Origin: a virus
Reading direction: 5' to 3' (one strand)
IMG/VR virus record: IMGVR_UViG_3300025141_000022
Location: 62,001-126,000 of that record
Length of the DNA stretch: 64,000 nt
Part shown: positions 1-12,300 of the stretch, in pieces
Position numbering within the stretch: position 1 is the stretch's first letter
Layout of the letters: each line of letters starts with the position of its first letter
Made by a program: the position numbers and the translations under genes
Notes under the pieces: model-generated
The model's database searches: none
What the model was told of the DNA's origin: nothing
What the model saw: the letters and a program-made list of their open reading frames with translations, nothing else

Positions 1-2544
1 TTATTAGAGACATGTAGCCCGTTTGAATGGAACTCTACTGAATCCCCTTCCTGGTTTTGGGGAAAGAAATTTGGCGAAGAACCCGTACCAGATCCAATGA
101 ACCCAGAAGAAAATCTCGAAATTGAACCAGATTACAAATATCCTTATGCGCCGTTATCGCAAAACAATGGTATGGTTGGGGTCGCATCAGTGTTCGTGCC
201 TCCATGGGACGCATGTAATCCACCTGGGCCAGACGTTATGCAGTGGGATGAGATGTGCGATATTATAGATGAGCTACAGAAAACTTTGCCAGAAGATGAA
301 AGGCTGGGCTACCTCCCAGATTGTCGTCAAGATCCACCCTTTGATCGAATCCAAGGAAAGTTTTGTCGCGGCGGAACTGAAGGTATGATTAAAGTGATTA
401 TGCGTATCCACATCGTAGAGATAATGATCAAGAGCCTACATACATTTTTAAGGTTTCAATCATCTTATTCAGGAACTCATGATGATCTATTTCTTTCGTA
501 TTTGGTTTCAAGAACTTCTTACAACCTTAAAGAAGATGGTAAGGGCTTTTGGGGGCAGGAGAACTGGTCATATTATTACGAATTCATTGAGCAATGTGCC
601 AGAATTTGCCGAAGAAAAGTCGAAGCTGGAGAGATCGAGAATCCTTCCGAAGAATTAGAACAGGCCCTATCTACAATTGCAGACGAAGTAGAAAAATGGA
701 AAACTGACCGAGTACAGCTAGAAATACCTCCCAAAATTTTAGATAGATTCATGGGAGTGTATAGAGAAAAGTGGGAAGAGGTCATTAGTAGAGCAGAGCC
801 CGCAGCCTTAGTTTGTGTAAAAGAACTTTACAAATTAGAGTTGGGCCCAATGATGGATAATCTGCACTCAGCAGTTCAAGGATATCCAATTATTAACGCT
901 AGTGAAGATTTTGGAACATTGCACAAATTATTGTTAGGATTGACAAACGATAACTGGGTTCCAACATTTGATGCCCCATCGCACTTAGCCCTTAAAGATG
1001 AAGAAGGGGAACTGTCAATAACCGAAGCTGATGATCGATTTGGAACGTTCTTGACTGAAGACAATGCCTTCAATGCGATCCAAACAGATCTTGAAGCTGA
1101 TGAAGAGGAGGGTAGAGCCGCTGTAAATGGACATGAAGCAACAGTCGATAGATTCGCAGATGGCTGGTTCTTCTTAGAGAGATATATTAGGGTTGATGAG
1201 AAGTGGACTACCGCAACAGAATATAGCGATGGTTGGATCGCCTCTGGAGAAAAATCCGTGTTTGATTTTAGTCTATCCGAGGCTATTTCATTTGGTATAG
1301 ATGAAACCACTGGAGAAAGTTCAGTTGTAGATGAGGAAACATTTGCCGTAGCCGCTGCTGAATTTTATGATGCTACCGGCCACACTGTTACTGCAGATTG
1401 GTCAGATGAGGGTGAAATGACGGCAATTTATGTCGATGGGGTATTAATTGAAAGCGCATCCACCATTAGCGACTTAATTGTGTATGAGCCTAATTCCAGA
1501 GATCCTAGGCTATATGGAATAATGAATATAGAAGCATGGAAAGATTTTATTCAGGCTTCGGGCTTAGAAGGCACCATCGCTGATTACTTTGAAAATTGGT
1601 ACTTTGGCTTAAGGTTATGTTATGTTCCATCATTAGCTGAAAGAACAGACTGGGGCGATGATTCTGTATCTATCCCTAGTCTAATTAAAACTTTAGTTGA
1701 TGATGAGTCTAACGCAGACTATGCTTACAATGCGATTACAAAAATGAAATCGATTGCAATTCCCGACGCTGGTAGATCACACGAAACAACCTCAACTAGT
1801 ACCAGCAGCACTAGTGATACTGTGGCGCGAGAAAGTCCTTATATCGGGTCGCCGCCGGATAGTTCAGCAGACTCATCTAAAAGGCTTTATGCAATCCCAC
1901 TTGTATCTGTAGAAGTAGCAATAGAGGAACAATATGTCCAAAACTATGCTGGTATGGATGATTATGACGAAGAGTGCATGCTCAGACTACTAAGGGCAAC
2001 ACCGGCATATAAAACACTATTTGAATATTGTTTTCCAATGGATAGGTTTTTGTCCCTTACAACAATCTATAATGCTCACAGCACGATTCCATCTATTGGG
2101 CAGCACGGAGAAGGCGCCGACGCTTCCAGCGGCTTTGACACCCGCACAGATGGCGAAGCTGATGCCGAAACCGACGAAAATTGGGCTGGAATAGATTTTC
2201 CACTAAATGCAATTTTTGGAGATGTTGGCCCCGGTGGAATATTTGGATTCCGAGGGTGGGACCAAGATGTTATGGATGAGACTCGACGCCGCTGTAAGCG
2301 AATTTTCCGTAGTTATTATAACAACGATGACGAAGGGTATGAAGATGAGGATGACGCCGATGAGGGCGGTCCTATGGGTCGCCTAAGAGATAGGATGCAG
2401 CCGGCCAACTTAAGTAGAAAAGGTCTGAGATGGTGGCAAAAACGGTGGTTTAAGAAACAGCATGGCCGAGGATGGGAGTACAAACCAGATGCCCTTCTTA
2501 TCGGAACCGATACATGCCCCGAAGAAGAGGAAGAGGACCTTTAA
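1..2544 (+). CDS. Large acidic virion protein, 5' end outside window (unidentified)
   Basis: The frame is open from base 1 without a stop, so the gene starts upstream of the window. The first ATG at 97 is only an internal methionine: the 32 codons before it are normal coding sequence. At least 847 residues are visible. I do not recognise the family. The chain is acidic, with a Ser/Thr-rich linker near 1790-1880, a basic Trp-rich patch near the end (2430-2500) and a run of Glu at the extreme C-terminus. No signal peptide or membrane segment is seen. It lies just upstream of baseplate genes gp25 and gp6, so a tail or baseplate structural role is the best guess from position. It ends 76 nt before the next gene, a gap that holds a promoter candidate. 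Confidence 0.85.
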   Translation, partial: LLETCSPFEWNSTESPSWFWGKKFGEEPVPDPMNPEENLEIEPDYKYPYAPLSQNNGMVGVASVFVPPWDACNPPGPDVMQWDEMCDIIDELQKTLPEDERLGYLPDCRQDPPFDRIQGKFCRGGTEGMIKVIMRIHIVEIMIKSLHTFLRFQSSYSGTHDDLFLSYLVSRTSYNLKEDGKGFWGQENWSYYYEFIEQCARICRRKVEAGEIENPSEELEQALSTIADEVEKWKTDRVQLEIPPKILDRFMGVYREKWEEVISRAEPAALVCVKELYKLELGPMMDNLHSAVQGYPIINASEDFGTLHKLLLGLTNDNWVPTFDAPSHLALKDEEGELSITEADDRFGTFLTEDNAFNAIQTDLEADEEEGRAAVNGHEATVDRFADGWFFLERYIRVDEKWTTATEYSDGWIASGEKSVFDFSLSEAISFGIDETTGESSVVDEETFAVAAAEFYDATGHTVTADWSDEGEMTAIYVDGVLIESASTISDLIVYEPNSRDPRLYGIMNIEAWKDFIQASGLEGTIADYFENWYFGLRLCYVPSLAERTDWGDDSVSIPSLIKTLVDDESNADYAYNAITKMKSIAIPDAGRSHETTSTSTSSTSDTVARESPYIGSPPDSSADSSKRLYAIPLVSVEVAIEEQYVQNYAGMDDYDEECMLRLLRATPAYKTLFEYCFPMDRFLSLTTIYNAHSTIPSIGQHGEGADASSGFDTRTDGEADAETDENWAGIDFPLNAIFGDVGPGGIFGFRGWDQDVMDETRRRCKRIFRSYYNNDDEGYEDEDDADEGGPMGRLRDRMQPANLSRKGLRWWQKRWFKKQHGRGWEYKPDALLIGTDTCPEEEEEDL

Positions 2545-2572
2545 TTGTCAGCAAAGAAAACTTGTATATAAT
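2545..2572 (+). promoter_or_regulatory. sigma70-like promoter upstream of gp25
   Basis: TTGTCA at 2545-2550, a 16-nt spacer and a perfect TATAAT at 2567-2572. The -10 box also forms the loop of a 6-bp inverted repeat (CTTGTA/TACAAG). It lies in the 76-nt gap before the baseplate genes. Confidence 0.5.
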
Positions 2573-2584
2573 TACAAGAAAACA

Positions 2585-2592
2585 ACTATTTA
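2585..2592 (+). promoter_or_regulatory. Recurrent ACTATTTA element
   Basis: ACTATTTA between the promoter candidate and the gp25 start. The same 8-mer occurs in the gaps at 28722, 56081 and 61884, each time before a structural or packaged-protein unit. Its role is unknown; a late-promoter or RNA-level element is possible. Confidence 0.35.
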
Positions 2593-2620
2593 TATTTTAG
2601 AGGAGCGATAAGACTAAGAA

Positions 2621-3013
2621 ATGGCCACAGGAAGATCCCCACGATTACCGCTATCCACTTCAGATGAAGATGGGTTCACAATGAACAAAACCATTTTACA
2701 GGTCTGTCACCAGAACCTGAAAATGTTATTGCTCACGAATCCAGGCGAGCGTGTAATGGATGCGAAATATGGAGTAGGGCTAAAAACATTCTTATTTGAG
2801 CAAAATGTAGCAGGCTCTCATACCAAAATTGATATGAGAATTAGAGAACAAGTTAGTAAATATATGCCCTATATAAGAATTGATAAGATTGGATATAATC
2901 AAACACTTGACACATGGGAAAGAGACGCTTTTCCAAATGTGCTATTCATAAAGATTACTTATACCGTATTATCTACTGCCCAAACCGCCACTATGGAACT
3001 TCCAGTAAGCTAA
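2621..3013 (+). CDS. 25: Baseplate wedge protein, gp25/GPW family
   Basis: A 130-residue protein of the GPW/gp25 family, the baseplate wedge component that forms the first disc of the contractile sheath and with gp6 builds the inner baseplate. The family core is clear: residues about 41-62 contain NPGERVMD, a GVGL turn and a Leu-Phe-Glu motif, followed by a helix with IREQ and a C-terminal beta strand (FIKITYTVL). T4 gp25 is of almost the same length. The ATG is preceded by AGGAG at 2601-2605, a long spacing of 15 nt. It lies directly upstream of the gp6-like gene. Confidence 0.9.
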   Translation: MATGRSPRLPLSTSDEDGFTMNKTILQVCHQNLKMLLLTNPGERVMDAKYGVGLKTFLFEQNVAGSHTKIDMRIREQVSKYMPYIRIDKIGYNQTLDTWERDAFPNVLFIKITYTVLSTAQTATMELPVS

Positions 3014-3046
3014 CGTCACAGAGACTAAAAAGGAGCCAATTTAAAA

Positions 3047-4864
3047 ATGCCACGCCGAGCAGCACCACAGATTGATTACACCGCAAGAGATTTCGTTACA
3101 ATTAAGAACGAATTGATGGAATACGCCAAAAGGTATTATTCTGACTCCTTTAAAGATTTTAGTGATTCTTCTTTCGGCGCTTTAATGCTAGATACGGTAG
3201 CATATGTGGGAGATAACCTATCATATTACATTGATTATCAGGCAAATGAGACATTTTTAGATTCTGCCCAAGAACGACGAAATATTATTCGAATAGGCCA
3301 ACAACGTGGCTATAAGTTCAGAGATACATATACGTCATACGGAACCTTATCGTTCTACATAATAGTCCCAACTAAAACTACTGGATTGGGTCCAGATATG
3401 GAATACGCACCAACATTAAGAGTGGGATCACTATTCGGAACCAATAGCGGCGGATATTTTCAATTAACTCAGGAAATAGACTTTTCCGAATCATCTAACG
3501 AAATTGTTGCGGCTAGAATGAACGACAGTACCGGCATTCCGACGCATTATGCCATAAAGGCTTTTGGAGCCGTCATGTCGGGCTACCCTAATCAGTTTAG
3601 CGTCAATATGGGAGCTTACATGAGATTTCCAAAAGTTTATTTAGACGTGCGCGATCAGATAGCTGAGATATTATCTGTCACAGATTCTTTTGGAAATATA
3701 TATTACGAGGTTCCCTACCTGTCACAAAACACTGTTTACCGTGTTAGATATAATGGTTCTAAAGAGGCGACCGATACAGCCGCTGCCCTAATGATGCCAC
3801 AAAGGGTTCCAAGGAGATTTACATTTAATTTTGATCCGCACAAGAGTCAGCATTATCTCCAGTTTGGTGCAGCAAACCCAGATCAAGAAACTATAAATGC
3901 TGCAAATGTTTCCGATCCAAGCAACGTTGTTATGGATTTGCACAACAGAGATTACACAAACGACACAGACTTTGATCCAGCAAGACTTTTAAGTACGGAG
4001 AAGATGGGGATTGCTCCTGCGAATACGACTCTGAGAATAATTTATAGAGCGCACAGATCTACGACTGCTAATGCAGCTGCCGGCGCAGTCACCAAAGTAA
4101 AAAATGCAAAATTAAGATTTAAAGTTCCTGGCTCATTAACAATGTCAAAGAAGCAGGCTGTTATTAAATCTTTAGAGTGTTATAACGAAGAGTCGATAAT
4201 TGGCTCTGTCAATGCTGCTTCGAATGATGAGATGAAGATGAGAATAAAAGATAATTATACAACCCAAAATAGAGCAGTGACACAATCTGATTATGTTTCT
4301 TCAGTATATAATATGCCAGCTAAATTTGGCCAAATTCATCGTTGTATGATTTTTAGAGATGATGATTCGTTTAAAAGAAATTTAAATTTATATGTAATCA
4401 ACAAAGGTGCGAATGGAAAGCTTAGAACTACACCATCACAACTTAAGCAGAACTTAAAGATTCATCTTGCTTCTGTTAAAATGATTAACGATACTATTGA
4501 TATAATGGATGCTAAGATAATTAACCTAGGAATAAATTTTACCGTGCAAGGGCTACCAAACATACCCACAGCACAAGTGTATCAACAATGCGTTAATATA
4601 TTAAAAAACTCCTTTGCTGCTGCCGATTACTATATTGGTGAGTCAGTTGGCATAGCCGAACTATATAAAAGACTCAATGCCGCAACATTAGTGCAGGATG
4701 TAAAAGACATATCGATTGTGAGAGCAAAGGGGCCAAGATATTCAGATATCAAATTCAACCCCAAAAAGCATATGTCCGCAGACGGCCGATGGCTCCTGTG
4801 TCCAAAGAACTGTATTTTTGAATTTAAGTTTCCGAATCGAGACTTCACAGGAACCGTTGAATAA
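3047..4864 (+). CDS. 6: Baseplate wedge protein, gp6/baseplate J-like
   Basis: A 605-residue homologue of T4 gp6 (baseplate J family), the dimeric wedge protein that forms the ring clamping the baseplate wedges together. The N-terminal region is typical: DYTARDFVTIK at residues 9-19, then a Phe-Ser-Asp-Ser segment with LMLDTVAYVGDNLSYYID and an Asn-Glu-Thr-Phe-Leu helix. A KMRIKDNYTTQNRAVTQSDY segment near residue 400 matches the conserved middle domain. Length is close to T4 gp6 (660). It follows gp25 as in many myoviruses, has AAGGAG upstream, and its stop overlaps the next ATG by one base (TAATG). Confidence 0.9.
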   Translation: MPRRAAPQIDYTARDFVTIKNELMEYAKRYYSDSFKDFSDSSFGALMLDTVAYVGDNLSYYIDYQANETFLDSAQERRNIIRIGQQRGYKFRDTYTSYGTLSFYIIVPTKTTGLGPDMEYAPTLRVGSLFGTNSGGYFQLTQEIDFSESSNEIVAARMNDSTGIPTHYAIKAFGAVMSGYPNQFSVNMGAYMRFPKVYLDVRDQIAEILSVTDSFGNIYYEVPYLSQNTVYRVRYNGSKEATDTAAALMMPQRVPRRFTFNFDPHKSQHYLQFGAANPDQETINAANVSDPSNVVMDLHNRDYTNDTDFDPARLLSTEKMGIAPANTTLRIIYRAHRSTTANAAAGAVTKVKNAKLRFKVPGSLTMSKKQAVIKSLECYNEESIIGSVNAASNDEMKMRIKDNYTTQNRAVTQSDYVSSVYNMPAKFGQIHRCMIFRDDDSFKRNLNLYVINKGANGKLRTTPSQLKQNLKIHLASVKMINDTIDIMDAKIINLGINFTVQGLPNIPTAQVYQQCVNILKNSFAAADYYIGESVGIAELYKRLNAATLVQDVKDISIVRAKGPRYSDIKFNPKKHMSADGRWLLCPKNCIFEFKFPNRDFTGTVE

Positions 4865-6354
4865 TGGCTATTAAGAGATATACTGCAGATGCAGACAATG
4901 TAATTACAAACGCTTATGAAGAAAATCTTTCTACCAGGGCTACCGGCTCTAATATGGGCTTGTCTGATGTTTTAGAAGTCTTCTCGGTATACGCTCAGGC
5001 TGACGCGACCTCTACTGAATATGCGAGATCGTTGGTAAAGTTCCCCATCTCCTCTATTTCCACAGATAGAACTGCAGGAACTATTCCGGCTACAGGGAGC
5101 GTTAGTTTTTATTTGAGAATGTTTAACGCCGAACACTCCGAGACATTGCCAAAAAACTTTAAACTAGTCGTAGAGGCAATCTCGTCTTCATGGGACGAGG
5201 GCCATGGCCTAGATATGGACACATATACACACTCAGGCACGTCAAACTGGATATCAGCTTCTAGCACTGCGGCCTGGACTTCTGCCGGCGGCGATTTTCA
5301 TTCAGAGCCATATTATACTGCTAGTTTCGATGACGGCACCGAGGATTTGGAATTAGATATTACAGCACTTGTTGAGCAATGGATAGCTGGAACCAAAAGT
5401 AATTATGGTCTTGGCGTCAAGTTGACCTCTAGTCATGAATCTGAAACCCGGTCATATTACACCAAAAAGTTTTTTGCACGAGGTTCGCAGTATCTCTTTA
5501 AGAGGCCAATCATCGAGGCACGCTGGAATTCAGCTAAGAAAGATGATCGAACAACGTTTTATTATAGTAGCTCGTTAGCCCCTGCAGCAGACAATTTAAA
5601 TACTCTTTATTTGTACAATTATGTTCGTGGTCGTCTGCGTAATATCCCTGGCGTTGGGACGGGAAATGTTTATGTAAGTTTATATTCTGGTTCTTCAAAC
5701 AACGTGTTGCCAGATGGAGATCCACTAACTTTGGTTGCCGATGGAACTTATGTTAGATCTGGTATTACTACCGTGGCCACAGGTGGATATGTAGAAACAG
5801 GAATTTATTCCGCTTCTTTAGCAATTACATCAGCAGCTACCCCGTTAACAAAAGTGTTTGATGTTTGGTTTAGTGGTGGAGATAGTATTAGCGGTGGAGG
5901 CGTCGGGGGTGGAACATTGTATCATACAGGCTCTATTGTACCAACTGTACTTACAGCTTCCGTGAACAATCCAAGCACAGATTATGTAACATCGATAACA
6001 AATCTTAAGCCAATTTATAAAGATAGTGAAACAGCAAGAATAAGAGTTTATACTCGTACAAAAGACTGGAATCCCAACATTTACAGTAAAGCCGTCGCGA
6101 CCGCCGAATCAAGAACTATAGAGAGTGGTTCATATCAGGTCTATAGACTTTCTGATGGAATGGTGGTGGTGCCATATGGAACAGGAAGTCTATTGCATAC
6201 ACAAATGTCTTATGATGTATCGGGTAATTATTTTGATTTTGATATGTCAATGCTACAGCAAGGGTACGCATACGCATTTCAGTTTGCCTATTACAATGGT
6301 GCAGTTGGAGACTGGCTGGAGCAGCCAGAATTTTTTAAATTTAGGGTCGAGTGA
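4864..6354 (+). CDS. Beta-sandwich tail protein (DNRLRE-like N-terminal domain)
   Basis: A 496-residue protein translated by TAATG overlap with gp6. The first ~215 residues resemble a DNRLRE-type carbohydrate-binding or collagen-adhesin beta-sandwich: paired beta strands, SSWDEGHGLDMD, a YTHSGTSNWISAS stretch, a WTSAGGDF loop and DITALVEQWIAG. This is recognition of a pattern, not a search result. The C-terminal half is rich in Ser, Thr, Gly and Tyr as in tail fibres. It sits between gp6 and the giant tail protein, where baseplate-associated proteins such as T4 gp7/gp8/gp53 are coded, but I see no similarity to those. Confidence 0.75.
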   Translation: MAIKRYTADADNVITNAYEENLSTRATGSNMGLSDVLEVFSVYAQADATSTEYARSLVKFPISSISTDRTAGTIPATGSVSFYLRMFNAEHSETLPKNFKLVVEAISSSWDEGHGLDMDTYTHSGTSNWISASSTAAWTSAGGDFHSEPYYTASFDDGTEDLELDITALVEQWIAGTKSNYGLGVKLTSSHESETRSYYTKKFFARGSQYLFKRPIIEARWNSAKKDDRTTFYYSSSLAPAADNLNTLYLYNYVRGRLRNIPGVGTGNVYVSLYSGSSNNVLPDGDPLTLVADGTYVRSGITTVATGGYVETGIYSASLAITSAATPLTKVFDVWFSGGDSISGGGVGGGTLYHTGSIVPTVLTASVNNPSTDYVTSITNLKPIYKDSETARIRVYTRTKDWNPNIYSKAVATAESRTIESGSYQVYRLSDGMVVVPYGTGSLLHTQMSYDVSGNYFDFDMSMLQQGYAYAFQFAYYNGAVGDWLEQPEFFKFRVE

Positions 6355-6361
6355 GTAACAA

Positions 6362-9300
6362 ATGAGTGTTAAAGATTTATTTGAAAAACAAAAATTAAAA
6401 GTTATAGCTAATCAATCTCCTGACAGCCAAGCTTCCGATGTTGAGTCGGCCGATTGGGTTGCCTCAAAGATGGCCAGTGATAAAACTGTTTATCCAAGAA
6501 TTGATTTTACAACCGCATCAAACTTTGCTCGTTGGGGCTCTGCAGAACAGTATTATAAAGACGCCTGGACTAGAATTGCAGATCAGTATCCTTATGATGG
6601 CTCTAAAACTGAAAAGCAACAGTGGATCCAAAACTCGTCACAATTTGATTTATTCATATTCGACACAGAATATCCCAGGACCACTGGATATGTTACCCTA
6701 TCGTATAACGGCGGTTCAGGATGGGGAAATACATCTTCTTCTGGAATTAGTGCCGCACCATCTGGCGGTTATGGATTCCCTTCTGATGTAGAGTATATTG
6801 AAATCTTAGGTGGACCGCATACCTCCTCTGGTGGAATGGTAGGCAAATCCCTACATTCAGTCTTTACTAGTTCCAATAAGTTTCATGACGATCTGACAGC
6901 TTCATATGATTTTAGATATGGAACAAGAGAATCAAACTTAAAATATGATCTTAATTATGTCAGTGGCGGTGTAACTTTAGAATTTTGGTTCAAAAAAGAA
7001 TCTTTCGATGCTACCAAGACACGAAAAGAAATTATATTTGACTTATGGAATGGCAAGGCATCATCGAGCACAGACTATGGTCGCCTCACGGTTGAGTTAA
7101 CTTCATCACATGAAGCAGGGACGCCGTTTAGATTAACCTGTATGTCGGGCACAACTGGTGTCAACTTCGGATTGTTGGGCTCGGATGTTACAACTGGTTC
7201 ACTAGAAAGTTGGCAACACTACGCTATTTCTGTAGGTAACACCGGAAATGGCCATCTACAAGCAAAATTGTATATTTCTGGTACACTTAATGACGAAAGA
7301 GTATTCAACAATCAAGCATTCACGACTCCAGTTACAGGAGCACTAAACGCTTATATCGGAGCACTGAGGACAGCCCCATCAGGCGCTACAGATGTTTCTT
7401 TAACTAGTTCATGGAAAGGTGCTGGTAAATTATCAGCTTCTATGGATGAGTTTAGATACTGGAAAGGACTTCGTACAGCTAAAGATATAGGAAGAAACTG
7501 GTGGACACAATATGCCGGCGGCTCCAATACAGATCTTTCTAATACATCACTGGGTGTGTATTATAAATTTAATGAAGGCGTTTGCGAAATTGAAAAGCAT
7601 GATACTGTGCTTTTGGACTATTCTGGACGAATTACAAATGGATCTTGGGTTGGATACACACTGGGCGCAAGAAATACAGGATCTGCAATTGTTTCCTCTA
7701 GTTATACATCGGCCTCAGCCGAATTTCATGATCCAATTATCTATAGAAACCATCCTACAGTAGCTGCTACATGTGATAGACTTTTAGTGTCTGGCTCCGA
7801 GTGGGATTTATACAACAACGCAACGATTTTTGGAAGTATACCAGAATGGATTACAACTGACGACGATCCAAGCACCGGCACAGGCGCAAATCAATTATTG
7901 CAGCTAACACAGATAATGGGTAGCTATTTTGATACAGTGCATGCACAAATTGATTTCTTAAATCAGATCAAAGATCCAGCATATATGAGTGGCAGTACTT
8001 TAAGTTCTAGAGCTTTTGAGCATTCTAAAAGGCTTCTTGAAGATCAAGGATTGCTAGTGCCAGAGCTGTTTATAGATGCAGACATTATAAGTCAAATTGA
8101 TCAAAGAGACGAAACGCGTGAATACGAGATGGATCTTGTTGATGTCAAAAACATGATTTATCAAAACATATATAATAATTTGACTTACATGTTTAAGTCC
8201 AAAGGTACAGAAAAGAGCCTTAGAAACATGCTCCGATGTTTTGGTGTGGATGACGAACTTATTAAGATTAATCTGTACGCCGATTCAGTTAAATACAAAT
8301 TTCTAGATAACTATCGCACTATCTCAGTAAGAAAGAACTATGCTGATTTTAATGATCCAGATCGATTCGACTCATCTGTGTATCAACAGACTGCTAGTAA
8401 TAATGCAGATAGCGTATCATTTATTTCGGGTTCTGGAGATGACGCCAAAGAGCCATCATTGGGGATGACCACGACATGTGAAGTTTATTTCCCAAATAAA
8501 TTGCCAGAAGATCATGAAGCATATTTTGATACACCATTTACAACGGCTTCCGTTTGGGGTATGCATACAGCAGATGGAGATAATCCAACTGACTTTGCCT
8601 ATACAACAGCCACCAACTACGCTAATTTCCATGTATATGCGATCAGGGATGAATTAGAATCACCACACGTTTCTTTCATGCTTTCTTCTTCGGCGCCCTA
8701 TTATATGCCAACGCTGACGAGTAGTTTGTTTTACGATGTATATGATGGGGATAGATGGCACCTATCGGTAAGGGTCAAGCCTCAGCCGGTTGACTTAGTG
8801 GCAAGTGGAAGTAGTGGTAGTTATGATGTAGAGTTCCATGGCGTGCAGATGATAATGGGAACTGCACTCAATGAGTTTTTAGCTACAGGTTCGATGACAA
8901 ACGCACAAGGTAAAGCATTCCTGAAATCAGGAAAGAGGCTCTATGCCGGCGCCCAAAGAACAAATGTTACAAGCTCTGCCGTAGTGAAATATAGTGATGT
9001 AAGACTCTCTTCTGTGAGATATTGGGCCGATTATCTTGAATTAGATGCCTTACATGCCCATGCAAAAGATTCTAAAAATGTTGGCGTACTGTATCCTGAT
9101 AGGAGCATTAGTGCAGCCAACACAACATTAAACAATAGAAAAATTCACAAAGCAAACACATTGGCTCTTCATTGGAGCTTCAATAATCTTTCTAGCTCCG
9201 ATGATGGTGGAGATGCAGTTGGCACCGCTGGCTCCAGTGATGCAGGGTTTTGGATAGAGGATGATACATCTGGCTCTGTTACACTTAAAAGTAGAGATGG

Positions 9301-12300
9301 CTGGATGGGCGGAATCACGGGCCCACAACACACCGCCCGAGGCAGCTACTACATGGCTAGTGATACAGGCAGTATTTCACAGCAGCACATTTCTACGATG
9401 AAGCAAAACATACCTGAAGCTATGAGTATGACCGATCAGATTGAGATTCGTTCACAAGATGATTTGACGTTCACAAAGGATTCGCGGCCAATAAACATGT
9501 TCTATGCAATCGAGAAGAGTATGTATCAGACGATCTCTGAAGAAATGCTCAACATGTTTGCTACAATTGTTGAATTTAATAATCTTATTGGCGAGCCAGT
9601 ACATAGATATCGACAAGAATATAAAGATTTGTCTGTACTGCGACAAATGTTTTTTGAAAAGGTAAAAAATACACCAGATTTAGATAAGTATATTCAATTT
9701 TATAAGTGGCTTGATAGTGCATTGTCAATATTACTAATGCAACTAATGCCAGCTTCAGCAAATTCATCTAATGGTATTAGAACACTAGTAGAAAGCCACG
9801 TCTTAGAAAGAAACAAATATTGGAATAAATTTCCAACATTAGAAATGAAAGTGGATGATCCTGAATCCGGCGCCGAAGGTATCAATAAGCACCTGTATAA
9901 TTGGAGATTTGGGCACGCTCCAATAAGCAAAAGTGAAAGAGATAATGTTTTTTGGTGGAACCAAAGAGCGGAAAGGGATGAGGATATTTCTACCCTTGCT
10001 GGTGCAGCCATTTCATCTTCTGTTGCCGATGTCAACACAGACAGAGCAAGGATGTTATCGTCAAGTGTACAGGTATTGACTAGAAAATACACCACACCAT
10101 TTAGATTTGCCGTAGATGAATCAAAAGAATATCGTGGTGGAGTTAATGCAGAGAAGAACAAGAAGCGCGATCTGGTTTACACCATGACCACTCCAGCCGG
10201 CCATATTAATGTTCCAACAGAGATTCCAAAGAATATTATGATTGTTGATGATATTGATGTTGGTACAATGGATCGCGGCCCAACTCGGCCTGGCAATAAT
10301 GATTTGGACATTCTTGAGCCAAACAGAAAATACAAGTACAATTTTAAGCTTCGCACATTTAAAGACGATCAGGATCCCAAAGACTCATACGTTTCAATAA
10401 TGAAGGGTTCCTTTGCGGTACCATTCGTCATTGTCAGTTCTTCAGTTACCTCTGGATATAACGCAGACTTTATTGATAAATTTATGTCTGGAGCACAAAT
10501 TACTAACTTACATCATGACGCGTATGGACCGGATTACGAAGTGCCGATGCAAGGCCCGTTCACTAACAAATATGTTGGAGGACATCAGAGCCGTCATATT
10601 GAATTGAATTCATATGCTTCCCGCGCAGCAGGTTCTGCATCAGCACATGCCGGCTTAGATAGTCATCTGACACGTCCTGAAGCTTGGAAATTGCTCTTTG
10701 GACCGACAGTATGGGAAGCTGCAGCGCATGATACTGTAGCGCTCGTCTCTGCCTCTATGTTGGGTTTTGTGGGTGCAGACTATCCTCACCCTGTCGGAAA
10801 CCCCGGCGAGCCCTCATACCCCGTTACAGCGGCTTTAAAGGCAACTCGATATAGAGAAGAGCACGCTAAGCGCCCGGTAAATATTCGGAATATCATGCTT
10901 ACAACCGGCTCTTACACTTTAGGTGCCGGCCACGAATTGTTGCGACACGCGGCTCAAACAAAGGCCCCTACGGTTCTTGGCAACTATAGAAAGCCTTACA
11001 ATTATGTGCATACTGCTGGACGGATAACACAGAGAAGGTATCTAAGAGACTTTTCAGGCTCTTCTGTCTTGCCGGAAATTTTAACTGGCTCTGGCCTACA
11101 TGCAACGACTAACCCGCATGCCTTGATTGGAATTTATAATCCCAGATATGGTGGAGTTGGTGTTGTGTTTGGCAGGGATCAATCACAACTATTTAGGAAT
11201 AGAAAGTCCGACGATTCAGCATACGAGGATGGCCGAAGTGTCTTTGAAATGCCGAGAAGGCAAAAACAAGAAGTTGTATTTGTAAATAGATTTTCCGCTC
11301 CTGGCTCTTGGGAAACCAGTCACGGGTTCTTAGATGTACACTCTGGAGAATACTCAGTATATAATAGCTTAAACTATAGAAATATGTTTGTCCGTGGTTC
11401 CTCGTCAGGCGAGGGTAATGCATCAATTTATAGAGTTTCAAACCATATGACTAGAGACATGTCTCACCTTACAAGAGAAACTAGAGATGGTCTTGCGGCA
11501 TTATTACAGCGTCCTGCTGGTCGATTCGGAATTGACTCTGTATATGGTGCCGTAACGGCTGAAGATTATGATGCCTCAGCATCATTCCACAAAGTTCCTA
11601 GAAATCTTCTTAGAAGGCTAGAGTTTAATAAGACTGGCTCATATGATCTCTCATCGGAAGGTGGCCCATCGGTTGGAGCAAGCCTTAATAGTGAAACGTT
11701 CACAACGGCTTCGAAGTACGATAACTTCTACATTCAGCACCCTATTCCAAGATCAGATTTCCAATATAAGTGGATTCATGATTCTGCAGGTCGCTCTATG
11801 AGAACGGGTAGCCATTGGAGTAAAAAGTGGCAGCAAGGCGACTTATGGTTTGGGTATGCTCCGGTTGACGGACTACTCTCAGGTTCTGATCCCGATAGTC
11901 CTGAAATGTGGGCCTCGGCTTTCACATGGCCGACCAGCAGTGATTACGGATTTGTTACTGCATTATCAGGTGGTGGAGTAGCAGAAGGTAAATTAATAAA
12001 CTCTGCTAGTTACGCCGGCCATGCTAACAGCGGATCCGCCAAGTTCCTTTTTGCTCTTAATGAAAGAATACATACCGGGTCCGACAAGGGATACAACAAC
12101 AAAGCAGACACAAACCTCAACACCGACGCGCTTGGCCGCCAAGCATATAGAAGCTATAGATTCAATTGGGCAATGAAAAACTTCCCAATTGTAGATCCAG
12201 TTGTGGCAGAGTCTAACTCACTGGGCCATTTTGCTTCAGGAGCACACTCGCCCCCAGGAATCAGTGTAGGTATTAATAGTGACGGCGGTGCGATTGATCC

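Noticed and set aside
876-1310. Long minus-strand open frames such as 876-1310, 55127-55579 and 56048-56485
   Set aside because: They lie fully opposite strong + strand genes, have no ribosome sites or recognisable domains, and read as low-complexity shadows (Ser/Ala/Pro-rich) of the coding strand.
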